Assembly: GCA_013364255.1 (NCBI GenBank)
Contig: CP054936.1
Span: 6,218,353 to 6,282,352, forward strand
Length of the DNA: 64,000 nt
DNA from: Streptomyces seoulensis
Lineage (GTDB): Bacteria; Actinomycetota; Actinomycetes; Streptomycetales; Streptomycetaceae
Direction of reading: 5' to 3'
The translations under genes were made by a program, and so were the position numbers. Each line of letters begins with the position of its first letter. Position 1 is the stretch's first letter. The notes under the pieces were generated by a model, which made no database searches, was not told the origin of the DNA, and saw only the letters and a program-made list of their open reading frames with translations. This document shows, piece after piece, positions 24,550 to 34,410 of this stretch.

Positions 24550-25350
24550 TCAGTGACGCCGGTTGAGATACCCCAGCATCTCGTCGTGCAGGATCCCGTT
24601 GGACGCGGCCGCGTTCCCGCTGTGCGGGCCGGGGCGGCCGTCCAGGCCGGTGAACGTGCCGCCGGCCTCCGTCACGATGATCGCGTTCGCGGCCATGTCC
24701 CACAGCGACAGCTCGGGCTCCGCGCAGAAGTCGACCGACCCCTCGGCGACCATCATGTACGGCCAGAAGTCGCCGTAGGCCCGGGTGCGCCAGACCTCGC
24801 GGGTCAGGTCCAGGAACCCGTGCAGCCGGCCCTGCTCCTCCCAGCCGCTGAGCGAGGAGTAAGCGAAGGACGCGTCCGACAGCTGGGCCACCTGCGAGAC
24901 CCGGAGCCGGGAGGCCTGGGACAGGCTGCGGCCGGTGAAGGCGCCGTGCCCCCGCGCGGCCCACCAGCGGCGGCCGAGCGCGGGCGCGGAGACGACGCCG
25001 ACGACGGGCTGGTAGCCGCCCTCGCCGGCCTCCATCAGCGAGATCAGCGTGGCCCACACCGGGACGCCGCGTACGTAGTTCTTGGTGCCGTCGATGGGGT
25101 CGATCACCCAGCGGCGCGGGCCGGTGCCCTGGACGCCGTACTCCTCGCCGAGCACCGCGTCGCGCGGGCGGGCGCGCTGGAGCTGGCCGCGGATCAGCTC
25201 CTCCGCCGCCTTGTCCGCTTCGCTGACCGGAGTCATGTCCGGCTTCGTCTCGACCTTGAGGTCGAGGGCCTTGAACCGGTCCATGGTGGCGGCGTCCGCG
25301 GCGTCCGCGAGGACGTGGGCCAGACGCAGGTCATCGAGGTAGTCGGGCAT
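24550..25350 (-). CDS. hisN: histidinol-phosphate phosphatase, inositol-monophosphatase family
   Basis: Mg2+-dependent phosphatase of 266 residues. Metal-binding motifs are complete: GEE (E69-E70), WVIDPIDGTKNYVRG (D84, D87) and LSLWDMAAN (D218). In actinomycetes this IMPase-type enzyme, encoded away from the his operon, performs the dephosphorylation of L-histidinol phosphate; the S. coelicolor gene in this map position was assigned this role, which is why I use hisN. From sequence alone inositol monophosphatase activity cannot be excluded. It stands alone between the CBS gene and a divergent TetR gene. Confidence 0.85.
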   Translation of the reverse strand: MPDYLDDLRLAHVLADAADAATMDRFKALDLKVETKPDMTPVSEADKAAEELIRGQLQRARPRDAVLGEEYGVQGTGPRRWVIDPIDGTKNYVRGVPVWATLISLMEAGEGGYQPVVGVVSAPALGRRWWAARGHGAFTGRSLSQASRLRVSQVAQLSDASFAYSSLSGWEEQGRLHGFLDLTREVWRTRAYGDFWPYMMVAEGSVDFCAEPELSLWDMAANAIIVTEAGGTFTGLDGRPGPHSGNAAASNGILHDEMLGYLNRRH

Positions 25351-25490
25351 GGGGGAACGGTATCGGCCCGGCGTGCCGGGGGGCCAGCCAGGACGGGGCG
25401 CGCGTCGCCCGGGTCGCGCCGAGGACCCTTGACAGTGCTCGCGGGCGCGTCAAATCTGGCAGCGGAGCCGCTCGGCCCGGGGAGGCGACG

Positions 25491-26126
25491 ATGCCCGCAG
25501 CGCGGGAATCCCTGCTGGACGCCGCGTACGTCGCGCTGGCCCGGCTGCCGTGGCCGGCGGTGCGGATGGTGGACGTGGCCGCGGCGGCCGGGGTCTCCCG
25601 GCAGACCCTCTACAACGAGTTCGGCGGCAAGGACGGGCTGGCCCGGGCGCTGGTGCGCAGGGAGGCGGCCGGTTTCCTGGCCGGGATCGACCGCGCGCTG
25701 GCCGGGTCCGCCGATCCGCGGGAGCGGCTGACCGCCGCCGCCGAGTGGACCGTCGCGGCCGCCCGGGGGAACACGCTGGTCAAGGCCCTGCTCACCGGCT
25801 GCTGGAGCGACCGGCTGCCCACGCCGGCGGGTGCGGTGGCGGGCGGGGAGTCGGGCGGAGTGGCCTGGTCGGCGGCGTCGTACCTGCCCGCCGTTCCGGC
25901 CCAGCGGTGGCCGGCCGGACCGCCGCTGTCGCCCGGCGGCCTGCTGGCGGCGGCCCGCGACCGCGCCGCGGCCGCCGTCTCCGCGCCGCGGGCGGCGGAC
26001 GCCGTCCCGGCCGACGTCTGCGAACTGGTGTTCCGGCTCGCGCTGTCCTGCGTGACGGCGCCGCCGGGCGAGGGCGGGACCGCCGCACTGGTGCGCGGCG
26101 CGCTGCGCCACCGGCGACCGGTCTGA
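25491..26126 (+). CDS. TetR-family transcriptional regulator
   Basis: A 211-residue repressor-like protein. The DNA-binding helix-turn-helix is in residues 1-50, RESLLDAAYVALARLP... GVSRQTLYNEFGGKDGL, with the usual YNEFGGKD. The Ala/Pro/Gly-rich remainder is the ligand-binding and dimer domain and gives no ligand clue. The ATG has GGGGAGG six bases upstream. It is divergent from hisN and convergent with the SMR exporter gene. TetR-exporter pairs are common, so it may control the SMR gene, but they are convergent, not divergent, so this is weak. Confidence 0.85.
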   Translation: MPAARESLLDAAYVALARLPWPAVRMVDVAAAAGVSRQTLYNEFGGKDGLARALVRREAAGFLAGIDRALAGSADPRERLTAAAEWTVAAARGNTLVKALLTGCWSDRLPTPAGAVAGGESGGVAWSAASYLPAVPAQRWPAGPPLSPGGLLAAARDRAAAAVSAPRAADAVPADVCELVFRLALSCVTAPPGEGGTAALVRGALRHRRPV

Positions 26127-26182
26127 GCCACGGCCCGCCGGCCCCACTGGCCCCGCCGCCCCTTCCGGTCCCGGCAGGGACG

Positions 26183-26506
26183 TCAGTGCTGGGAGCCGGA
26201 CAGCTGGAGTCCGATCACGCCGATGATGACGAGGCTGATCGAGACGATCTTCAGCACCGAGACCAGGTCGTCCAGGAAGACCATGCCGTAGATCGCGGTG
26301 CCCGCCGCCCCGATCCCGGTCCACACCGCGTACGCGGGCCCCACGTCGAGCTTGCGCAGCGACAGGGTGAGCAGGCCGAAGCTGCCGAGGGCGAAGCAGC
26401 AGAAGGCGATGGTCGGCCAGAGCCGGGTGAAGCCGTGGGAGAGTTTCAGACACACCGCGAAGCCGGTCTCGAGCAGTCCCGCGACGATGACCAGCAGCCA
26501 CGCCAT
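26183..26506 (-). CDS. sugE: SMR-family exporter (SugE/Gdx type)
   Basis: A 107-residue, four-helix proton-coupled small multidrug transporter. The essential membrane glutamate is E14 in VAGLLETGFAV; the YAVWTGIGAAGTAIYGM segment is typical of the SugE/Gdx branch, whose members export guanidinium. The single gene encodes a full homodimeric transporter, so no partner is required. The ATG at 26506 has a GGAGG site eight bases upstream, and CATAAT about 60 bases upstream looks like a -10. The start used here removes 29 upstream in-frame residues that lack membrane character. Confidence 0.88.
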   Translation of the reverse strand: MAWLLVIVAGLLETGFAVCLKLSHGFTRLWPTIAFCCFALGSFGLLTLSLRKLDVGPAYAVWTGIGAAGTAIYGMVFLDDLVSVLKIVSISLVIIGVIGLQLSGSQH

Positions 26507-26643
26507 GTGCCGTCCTCCGTAGGTCGTGTCCGCGTCTCCGTGGCCGCTCCGGCTCGGTGCGATTATGCACTTACCGGCCCGGCCCCGGGGCAAACAACGC
26601 GGAGATCACCGACCGCCCCGCGGCGCCGGAGCGAGGCCGCGGG

Positions 26644-27654
26644 TCAGTCGCCCTCCGTGCGCTCGCGCGTGGCCAGCAGCCGGCGCAGCGAGTAGAGCCG
26701 GGCGGGGTCCGCGTGGCCGTCCGCCACCCACGCGTCCAGCGCGCAGTCCGGCTCGTCGTGACTGCACGCGCGCGGGCAGCCCTCGGTGCCGGGCTCCAGG
26801 TCGGGGAAGGCGTGGATGACGCGGGACGGGTCGATGTGGGCGAGCCCGAAGGACCGTACGCCCGGGGTGTCCACGACCCAGCCGCCGTCGCTCGCCAGGG
26901 GCAGCGCGAGCGCCGAGGTGGTGGTGTGCCGGCCGCGGCCGGTCACCGCGTTCACATGCCCGGTGACGCGCCGGCGCTCCTCGGGGACCAGCGCGTTCAC
27001 CAGGGTGGTCTTGCCGACGCCGGAGTGGCCCACGAACGCCGTGACCCGCCCGTCGAGGAACGTGCGCACCCGGTCCGCCGCGCCGCCGCTCTCCAGCTCC
27101 TCGCGGCTGGTGACGACATAGGGGATGTCCAGGTCGCCGTACAGCTCCAGGAGCTTGTCCGGCGGGGCCAGGTCCGACTTGGTCATGACGAGCAGCGGCT
27201 CCAGGCCGCCGTCGAACGCCGCCACCAGGCAGCGGTCGATCAGCCGCGGCCGGGGCTCGGGGTCGGCGAGCGCGGTGACGATGGCCAGCTGGTCGGCGTT
27301 GGCCACGACCACGCGCTCGTAGGGGTCGTCGTCGTCCGCGGTGCGGCGCAGCACCGAGCTGCGCTTCTCGATGCGGACGATGCGCGCGAGGGTGTCCTTC
27401 TTGCCGGACAGATCGCCGACCAGGGCCACCTGGTCGCCCACGACGGCGGCCTTGCGGCCCAGTTCGCGCGCTTTCATCGCCAGGATCGTGCGGCCGTCGA
27501 CCAGGCAGGTCAGCCGGCCCCGGTCGACGGTGAGGACCATGCCCTCGGCGGCGTCCTCGTGCTTGGGGCGGATGTTCGTCCGCGGGCGGTTGCCCCGGCG
27601 GTTGGGCCGGGAGCGGATGTCGTCCTCGTCGGTGTGCTTGCCGTAGCGGCGCAT
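26644..27654 (-). CDS. rsgA: ribosome small-subunit-dependent GTPase RsgA
   Basis: Circularly permuted GTPase that acts in late 30S maturation. Over 336 residues it has an N-terminal OB fold, then NKxD-type TKSD (158-161), then the P-loop GHSGVGKTT (209-217), then DTPG, the permuted order G4-G1-G3. The C-terminal zinc segment is CPRACSH... C with one residue fewer between the first cysteines than usual. The N-terminal 35 residues are basic. It starts 16 bp after aroA, so the two are one operon, an arrangement common in actinomycetes. Confidence 0.93.
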   Translation of the reverse strand: MRRYGKHTDEDDIRSRPNRRGNRPRTNIRPKHEDAAEGMVLTVDRGRLTCLVDGRTILAMKARELGRKAAVVGDQVALVGDLSGKKDTLARIVRIEKRSSVLRRTADDDDPYERVVVANADQLAIVTALADPEPRPRLIDRCLVAAFDGGLEPLLVMTKSDLAPPDKLLELYGDLDIPYVVTSREELESGGAADRVRTFLDGRVTAFVGHSGVGKTTLVNALVPEERRRVTGHVNAVTGRGRHTTTSALALPLASDGGWVVDTPGVRSFGLAHIDPSRVIHAFPDLEPGTEGCPRACSHDEPDCALDAWVADGHADPARLYSLRRLLATRERTEGD

Positions 27655-27670
27655 GTCTGTTCCCCGCGTC

Positions 27671-28999
27671 CTACGCCCCGAGCATCCCGGTCCACAGCTC
27701 GGGGAAGTCCGGCAGGGTCTTCGCCGTCGTCGCCACGTTCTCGATCTGGACGCCCTCCACCGCCAGGCCGATGATCGCACCGGCGGTGGCCATGCGGTGG
27801 TCGTCGTAGGTGTGGAAGATCCCGCCGTGCAGCCGGCGCGGACGGATGTGCAGACCGTCGGCGGTCTCGGTGACGTCGCCGCCCAGCTCGTTGATCTCCT
27901 TGGTCAGCGCGGCCAGCCGGTCCGTCTCGTGCAGCCGGAGGTGGGCCACGCCCCGCAGGGTCGAGGGAGACTCCGCGAGCGCGGCGACCGCGGCGATGCC
28001 CGGGGTCAGCTCGCCGACCTCGCTCAGGTCCACGTCGATGCCGCGCACCGCGCCGGAGCCGGTGAACACCAGTCCGTAGTCGGTGAGTTCGCAGGAACCG
28101 CCCATCTCCGTGAAGATCTCCCGCAGCCGGTCGCCCGGCTGGGTGGTGCGGGTCGGCCAGTCCGGGACGACCACCTTGCCGCCGGTCACCAGCGCCGCCG
28201 CAAGGAACGGCTGCGCGTTCGACAGGTCCGGCTCCACGGTCAGGTCCCGGCCGAGCAGCGCGCCCGGCGTGACCCGCCACACGTTCGGCTCGCCGCCCGA
28301 CTCCGGGGTGTCCACCTGGGCACCCACCGCGCGCAGCATGTCCACGGTCATCCGGATGTGCGGCAGCGACGGCAGCGTCGCGCCGACGTGGCGCACCTCG
28401 ACGCCCTGGTTGAAGCGCGGACCGGACAGCAGCAGGGCGCTGACGAACTGGGAGGACGAGGAGGCGTCGATCTCCACCGCGCCGCCCTCCAGGGCTCCGC
28501 CGCCGTGCACGGTCAGCGGCAGCGCGCCGCGGCCGTCGTCGTCGATCCGGGCGCCGAGCGTGCGCAGCGCGTCGATGACGCCGTGCAGCGGACGTTCGTA
28601 CGAACGCGGGTCGCCGTCGAAGCGGACCGGGCCGTCGGCCAGCGCGGCGACCGGCGGCAGGAAGCGCATCACCGTGCCGGCGTTGCCCACGTCGACTGTC
28701 GCCGGGCCGTGCAGCCCCGCCGGGATGACCCGCCATGCCTCGCCCGAGGCGCCCGCGCCGGAGGCGGAGGACACCGTCTCCTCGATGCCGACCCCCATCG
28801 CCCGCAGGGCGCCGGCCATCAGCAGCGTGTCGCGCGAGCGCAGCGGGCGGCGCAGCCAGCCCGGCTCCGAGGCGAGCGCGGCGAGCACCAGGGCGCGGTT
28901 GGTGACCGACTTCGACCCGGGCACGTGGACCGTCGCGTCGACGGCTCCGCTCGCGTGCGGGGCGGGCCAGAGGGCGGTGTCAGCGGGGTTCGAGGCCAT
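27671..28999 (-). CDS. aroA: EPSP synthase (3-phosphoshikimate 1-carboxyvinyltransferase)
   Basis: Sixth enzyme of the shikimate pathway; joins phosphoenolpyruvate to shikimate 3-phosphate. The 442-residue protein has the N-terminal PGSKSVTNRALVLAALA, the GNAGTVMRFLPP loop, the LLLSGPRF segment and the C-terminal DHRMATAGAIIGLAV, all active-site regions of the family. The alternating two-domain repeat is complete. A TAGAGT -10 box lies six bases before the ATG, suggesting a leaderless message. rsgA follows after 16 bp. Confidence 0.95.
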   Translation of the reverse strand: MASNPADTALWPAPHASGAVDATVHVPGSKSVTNRALVLAALASEPGWLRRPLRSRDTLLMAGALRAMGVGIEETVSSASGAGASGEAWRVIPAGLHGPATVDVGNAGTVMRFLPPVAALADGPVRFDGDPRSYERPLHGVIDALRTLGARIDDDGRGALPLTVHGGGALEGGAVEIDASSSSQFVSALLLSGPRFNQGVEVRHVGATLPSLPHIRMTVDMLRAVGAQVDTPESGGEPNVWRVTPGALLGRDLTVEPDLSNAQPFLAAALVTGGKVVVPDWPTRTTQPGDRLREIFTEMGGSCELTDYGLVFTGSGAVRGIDVDLSEVGELTPGIAAVAALAESPSTLRGVAHLRLHETDRLAALTKEINELGGDVTETADGLHIRPRRLHGGIFHTYDDHRMATAGAIIGLAVEGVQIENVATTAKTLPDFPELWTGMLGA

Positions 29000-29005
29000 G
29001 GGCCC

Positions 29006-29011
29006 ACTCTA
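29006..29011 (-). promoter_or_regulatory. -10 element of leaderless aroA promoter
   Basis: On the minus strand TAGAGT is followed after six bases by the aroA ATG (28999). Confidence 0.55.
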
Positions 29012-29039
29012 TAAGGAGGCCGTCCGCCCGGCCGTCCCG

Positions 29040-29140
29040 CGCGGGGGCGGCCGGGCGGCCGGGCCGGCGGGCCGCCGGGCCACTGGGCCGCCGGTCTGCC
29101 GGGCTGCTGGATCGCCGGTCCGCCGGTCCGCCGGGGAGGG
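29040..29140. repeat. degenerate GCCGGGCCG-type short repeats
   Basis: Roughly 100 bp in the 150-bp gap between aroA and the M50 gene consist of imperfect 8-11 bp units (GGCCGCCGG, GGTCCGCC). Probably slippage-derived; it may fold and stop transcription of the M50 gene. Confidence 0.5.
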
Positions 29141-29149
29141 CCCGCGGAC

Positions 29150-29872
29150 TCACAGCCCGAGCAGCCAGCGCCCCCCGCCCATCAGCGAGCACAGCGACAC
29201 GGCGTGGAACAGGAACAGCCACAGGCCCGCCGGCGCGTGCGTGAGCCGCGCCAACTGGTCGGCGTCCGAGTCGCCGCCGCCCTCGCGGGCGCGCCGGACC
29301 TGGAGTTCGAAGGCCGGCCGCACCCCGCCCAGCAGCAGGAACCACACCACCGCGTACGCGAACACCGCCTGCACCTGCGGCCCGGCCAGCCACGACACCA
29401 GCAGGAACGTGCCGCCGGTGAGGAGCACGGTCAGCACCCCGTAGGCGTTGCGGATCATCACCAGCATCGCCAGCAGCAGCGCCGTCGCCGCCCACAGCAG
29501 CAGCGTGATGCGCCCGGTGGCGAGCAGCGCCGCGCCGCCCAGGCCCAGCAGCGGGGGAGCGGTGTAACCGGCGGCGGCGGTCAGGATCATGCCGAGGCCG
29601 TACGGCTTGCCCCGGCTGAGGGTGAGCCCGCTGGTGTCGGAGTGCAGCCGTATGCCGGTCAGCGTGCGCCCGGTGAGCAGGGCCACCAGCCCGTGACCGC
29701 CCTCGTGCGCGATCGTGATGGCGTTGCGCGCCACCCGCCACAGCGCGGCCGGGACGACGACGGCGAGCGCGACCAGCGCCGTGCCGGTCACCACCCACCG
29801 GTCCGGGTTGGGCTGGGTGCCGAGGAGCCGGTCCCAGAGGTCGGGCAGCGCGGTCGCGGCGAGGCGGTCCAT
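29150..29872 (-). CDS. M50-family membrane metallopeptidase
   Basis: A 240-residue polytopic protein with about six membrane spans. The zinc motif HEGGH (in ITIAHEGGHGLVALLTG) lies at the membrane border and matches the B subgroup of M50 peptidases. TAAAGYTAPPLLGLGGAAL could hold the third ligand region, though the classical LDG motif is not evident, so activity is uncertain. No PDZ domain is present. The ATG at 29872 is preferred over the in-frame start 23 codons earlier that would run into the opposite gene. It is divergent from the YedK-type gene. Confidence 0.8.
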   Translation of the reverse strand: MDRLAATALPDLWDRLLGTQPNPDRWVVTGTALVALAVVVPAALWRVARNAITIAHEGGHGLVALLTGRTLTGIRLHSDTSGLTLSRGKPYGLGMILTAAAGYTAPPLLGLGGAALLATGRITLLLWAATALLLAMLVMIRNAYGVLTVLLTGGTFLLVSWLAGPQVQAVFAYAVVWFLLLGGVRPAFELQVRRAREGGGDSDADQLARLTHAPAGLWLFLFHAVSLCSLMGGGRWLLGL

Positions 29873-29922
29873 GGTGCGGAGTGGCTCCCTTGAGCGGTGC
29901 GGGGTCTGGCAGTGTTGCACGT

Positions 29923-30738
29923 ATGTGCGGACGGTATGCATCGAGTCGCGGAGCCGAGGATCTCGCGGAGGTCTTCGGGATCGAGAAGTGGGAGCCCGGG
30001 GAAGTCCTCGCCCCCGACCACAACGTGGCCCCGACCAAGGCGGTCCACGTCGTCCTGGACCGCCCCCTGAAGGACGCCGGCGACACGCGGCCGGTTCGCC
30101 AGCTGCGCACGCTGAGGTGGGGTCTGGTGCCGTCGTGGGCGACGTCCCCCGACGGCGCCGCCCGGATGATCAACGCGCGCGCGGAGACCGTGCACGAGAA
30201 GCCGTCGTACCGGCGCGCCTTCGCCGCCCGCCGGTGCATCGTGCCCGCCGACGGCTACTACGAGTGGGTCACCGGCGAGCAGGAACGCGAGCTGGAGGTC
30301 GAGGGGCGGCGCAAGCGCCCGCGCAAGCAGCCCTACTTCGTGACCCCGGCCGACGGCTCGGTCTTCGCGATGGCCGGGCTCTACGAGTTCTGGCGCGACC
30401 GCGCGCTGCCCGACGACCACCCGGGGGCCTGGTGGGTGACGTGCTCGGTGATCACCACGGAGGCGGAGCGCGGTCCGCTGGCGGCCGCCCCGGCCGAGGG
30501 GCCGCGGGCGCTCGCCGACATCCACCCCCGGATGCCGCTCATGCTCACCCCGGACCGCTGGGACGCCTGGCTGGACCCGGCCCGCACCGATCCGGACGAC
30601 CTGCGCACCCTGCTGGCCCCGCCGCCCCCGGGGCTGCTGCGCGCCTACCCGGTGTCCACCGCCGTCAGCAACGTCCGCAACAACGGACCGGAGCTGCTGA
30701 AGGAGCTGCCCGCACCCGAAGAGGGCACACTCTTCTGA
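29923..30738 (+). CDS. YedK/HMCES-type SOS response-associated (SRAP) peptidase
   Basis: Protects abasic sites in single-stranded DNA by a covalent link through the residue after the initiator Met. The protein (271 residues) begins MCGRYASS, giving the catalytic Cys2, and has NARAETV, the CIVPADGYYEWV segment with the catalytic glutamate, and IHPRMPLML with the catalytic histidine. The start is fixed by the need for Cys at position 2. A 30-residue basic insertion (EVEGRRKRPRKQ) sits mid-protein. It ends one base before the start of the next gene and is likely co-transcribed with it. Confidence 0.93.
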   Translation: MCGRYASSRGAEDLAEVFGIEKWEPGEVLAPDHNVAPTKAVHVVLDRPLKDAGDTRPVRQLRTLRWGLVPSWATSPDGAARMINARAETVHEKPSYRRAFAARRCIVPADGYYEWVTGEQERELEVEGRRKRPRKQPYFVTPADGSVFAMAGLYEFWRDRALPDDHPGAWWVTCSVITTEAERGPLAAAPAEGPRALADIHPRMPLMLTPDRWDAWLDPARTDPDDLRTLLAPPPPGLLRAYPVSTAVSNVRNNGPELLKELPAPEEGTLF

Positions 30739-30739
30739 C

Positions 30740-31462
30740 GTGAGCCCCGACAGCCCCGAAGCGAGGACCGAGGTGACGACCCAGGTGGCGTCCGACGCGA
30801 GCGCCGAGTCCGCCGAGTCCGCCGAATCCGCCGAGTCCGTCGAGACCGTCGAGACGGAGCCGGGCCCGGCCCGGATCACCTGGCGCCGGGCGGCCGCGCC
30901 CCGGCTCGTCCTCGCCGTCGGCCACGGCGCGGGCGGCGGCGTCGAGGCGCGCGACCTTCAGGCGCTGGCCGGCGCGCTGCCCGCGCACGGCGTCACCGTC
31001 GCGCTGGTGGAGCAGCCCTGGCGGGTGGCCGGCAAGAAGGTGGCGCCCGCGCCGAAGACGCTGGACACCGGCTGGCGCGGGGTGTGGCCGGTCCTCGCCG
31101 GGGCGGGGCTGCCGGTGGTGGCGGGCGGCCGGAGCGCCGGCGCGCGCGTCGCCTGCCGCACGGCGCGCGAGCTGGGCGCGCACGCCGTGCTCGCCCTCTC
31201 CTTCCCGCTGCACCCGCCGGGCCGGCCGGAGAAGTCCCGGGCGGCGGAACTGCTCGGCGCCGGTGTGCCCACGCTCGTCGTCCAGGGCGGCAACGACCCG
31301 TTCGGCAGGCCGGCGGAGTTCCCCGAGGGCGGCCACGAACTGGTCGCGATCCCCGGCGCCGATCACGGCTTCGCCGTCCCCAAGCGGGCGGAGCCGACCC
31401 AGGAGCAGGCGCTGGAGCTGCTCACCGACGCCGTCACGCGGTGGACCGCGGCGCTCGGGTGA
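30740..31462 (+). CDS. alpha/beta-hydrolase family protein
   Basis: A 240-residue protein of the KANL3/Tex30-like alpha/beta-hydrolase group. The triad is visible: Ser in VVAGGRSAGARVA, Asp in VVQGGNDPFG and His in GADHGFAVPK. The first 35 residues are an acidic tail made of a degenerate AES/VET repeat, encoded by six 9-bp units (GCCGAGTCC-like; 30806-30860). The GTG start follows the previous stop by one base, so the two are coupled. The substrate is unknown. The sigma-R promoter of the next operon begins 16 bp after it. Confidence 0.82.
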   Translation: MSPDSPEARTEVTTQVASDASAESAESAESAESVETVETEPGPARITWRRAAAPRLVLAVGHGAGGGVEARDLQALAGALPAHGVTVALVEQPWRVAGKKVAPAPKTLDTGWRGVWPVLAGAGLPVVAGGRSAGARVACRTARELGAHAVLALSFPLHPPGRPEKSRAAELLGAGVPTLVVQGGNDPFGRPAEFPEGGHELVAIPGADHGFAVPKRAEPTQEQALELLTDAVTRWTAALG

Positions 31463-31478
31463 CGCCGGCCGGCGGCCG

Positions 31479-31504
31479 GGAATGCCGGACCTCCCCGCGC
31501 TGTT
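31479..31504 (+). promoter_or_regulatory. sigma-R-dependent promoter of sigR (p2-like)
   Basis: GGAAT (31479-31483), exactly 18 bases, then GTT (31502-31504): the sigma-R consensus. It lies upstream of the longer sigR start at 31574 and would give thiol-stress-induced, autoregulated transcription. Confidence 0.85.
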
Positions 31505-31573
31505 GAGCGGGACGTACGTGCTGGTCGCCGGCACCGAAGTCGTAGGGAAGTCGTAGGAGAGGGAGTCCGCCGC

Positions 31574-32481
<908 letters not shown>

Positions 32482-32485
<4 letters not shown>

Positions 32486-32796
32486 GCTGCGGAGAGCCGC
32501 ATGAGACGGACTGCGGTGAGGTACTCGACCACCTGTACGAGTTCCTCGACAGTGAGATGCCGGAAGTCGATCGCACCAAGTTCGAGCACCACTTCGAGGA
32601 GTGCTCGCCCTGCCTGGAGAAGTACGGTCTTGAGCAGGCTGTGAAGAAGCTGGTCAAGCGGTGCTGCGGACACGACGACGTCCCCGCCGACCTGCGCGCC
32701 AAGGTCATGGGGCGGATCCAGCTGATCCGCTCCGGCGACCAGGGCGGCTCCGGGCGCGACGTACTGCCCCCGCCCGGCGCTCCGCAGGGGACCTGA
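32482..32796 (+). CDS. rsrA: redox-sensing zinc anti-sigma factor RsrA
   Basis: Binds and silences SigR in the reduced, zinc-bound state; oxidation releases the sigma factor. The 104-residue protein has the ZAS motif H37-x3-C41-x2-C44 and C11, with exactly the S. coelicolor numbering, plus C3, C61 and C62. It overlaps sigR by four bases (ATGA), which ties its synthesis to that of the sigma factor. The C-terminal tail is Gly/Pro-rich and variable. Confidence 0.96.
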
Positions 32797-32991
32797 GCCC
32801 GACCGCCCCTTCCCGACCGCCCCTTCCCGGGCGCCCCCGGAGCGGTCGCCGAGCGCCGAACCGGCGTCCACTTCCTGACTGTATGTCACTCGAACGTGCT
32901 AATCCGCGGGTTATCGGCCCGCGGAGGCCCCCTCGTCCGGCCTAGGCTCGAACCCACTGGCCGTGGACAGGCGTGACCGGGGAGGGGCGTC

Positions 32992-34410
32992 ATGGAGGCC
33001 GTTCCACCCCAGGCCCGCGCGTACGTCGCCGGTGCCGTCCTCGCCGCCCTGCTCTGTCTGCTGCCGCTGCCCGCGACCCACGCCCCCTGGTGGGTGCTGG
33101 CCCTGCTGGCGGCGCTCTACGCCGGCTGCAAGCGGCTCGCCCCGCGGCAGCTGGCCGGCCCGTTCTACCCCGTGCTGCTGGCCGCCGTCTTCCTGCTGCC
33201 GCCGCCCGTCGCCGCGTTCGTGCCCCTGCCCGGGGCGCTGCTCGCGCGCACCGGACAGCGGCCCGAGGCGCCGCGCCGGATCTGGCGGGCGGCCCAGCTG
33301 GTGCTCGCCGTGTGGGCCGCCGGCCGCACGCACTGGGAGCTGGGCGGGCGCGACGCGGTCGTCACCTCCGACTTCCCCTACGCCCTGCTGCCCGCCGCGC
33401 TCGCCGTCACGGTGTTCTGCCTGGTGCTGACCGCGCTGGAGGGCGGGATGCTCGCGCTCACCGAGCGGGTCGGGACGTACCGGGCCTGGCGGGGCCTGTT
33501 CGCCCGTTCGCTGGCGCCCGTCGCGGTGCACGGGCTCGCCGGGCTGATGATGGCCGTGCTCTGGCGCAGCCGCTACGGCCCGGTCGCCGCCCTCCTCGTC
33601 CTGCTGCCGATGTACGTGACCTGGTGGGCGTACGCGCAGTACCACCGCGAGCGCGCCGCCCACCAGGCGACCATCCGGGCGCTGGTGCAGGCGGTCGACA
33701 TCAAGGACGGCTACACGCGCGGTCACAGCGAGCGGGTCGGGCAGGCCTCCGTGCTGATCGCCCGCGAACTGGGCATGGCCGACGAACGCGTGGAGACGCT
33801 CCGCTTCGCCGGCATCCTGCACGACGTCGGGAAGCTGGGCGTCCCCACCCGGCTGCTGCGCAAGGACGGACCGCTGACGCCCGAGGAGCGGCGGGTGATC
33901 GAGCTGCACCCCGAGTACGGGCACGAGATGGTGCGGGGCATCTCCTTCCTGGACGAGGCCCGCTCCGCGATCCTGCACCACCACGAACGGCTCGACGGCA
34001 GCGGCTACCCCTACGGGCTGAGGGGCGGCCAGATCCCCGAGTGCGCCCGGGTGGTGGCCGTCGCGGACGCCTTCGACGCGATGACGTCCACCCGCTCCTA
34101 CCGGCGGGCCCGGCCGGTCGGCGCCGCGCTGGCGGAGCTGGAGCGGTGCGCGGGCGCGCAGTTCGACCCGCGGATGGTCACCGCGCTGGTCCGCGCCGTC
34201 GACCACCACGGCTGGCACCCGACGGTCACGGCCGAACCGCCCCCACCGGCCCCACACCCGGCTCAACCGCCCGCCCCCGCCCCGGCGCCCGGCCCGCGCC
34301 GCGTTCCCTCGGCAGCCGCCGACCCGGACGCCCACCGCGCCCCGCCGGCCGCCCCCGCCCCGCCGTCCGCCCGGGAGCACCGCTCCGGTCACCGCAGAGC
34401 GCGCCGGTGA
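32992..34410 (+). CDS. membrane HD-GYP phosphodiesterase
   Basis: A 472-residue protein: N-terminal membrane region of about 215 residues with six or seven spans, then an HD-GYP domain. Catalytic motifs are intact: HSERVGQAS, the HD pair in ILHDVGKLG, HPEYGHEMV, and HHHERLDGSGYPYGL, the GYP signature. Such enzymes hydrolyse cyclic di-GMP, a developmental signal in Streptomyces. The C-terminal 70 residues are a Pro/Ala-rich disordered tail. It overlaps the next gene (GTGA), a degenerate paralogue, so the pair is probably co-translated and may act together. Confidence 0.92.
   Translation: MEAVPPQARAYVAGAVLAALLCLLPLPATHAPWWVLALLAALYAGCKRLAPRQLAGPFYPVLLAAVFLLPPPVAAFVPLPGALLARTGQRPEAPRRIWRAAQLVLAVWAAGRTHWELGGRDAVVTSDFPYALLPAALAVTVFCLVLTALEGGMLALTERVGTYRAWRGLFARSLAPVAVHGLAGLMMAVLWRSRYGPVAALLVLLPMYVTWWAYAQYHRERAAHQATIRALVQAVDIKDGYTRGHSERVGQASVLIARELGMADERVETLRFAGILHDVGKLGVPTRLLRKDGPLTPEERRVIELHPEYGHEMVRGISFLDEARSAILHHHERLDGSGYPYGLRGGQIPECARVVAVADAFDAMTSTRSYRRARPVGAALAELERCAGAQFDPRMVTALVRAVDHHGWHPTVTAEPPPPAPHPAQPPAPAPAPGPRRVPSAAADPDAHRAPPAAPAPPSAREHRSGHRRARR

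Noticed and set aside
26507..26580. Full guanidine-II riboswitch before the SMR gene
   Set aside because: Only one of the two required ACGR hairpins is convincing, so it is listed as a low-interest finding rather than a feature.
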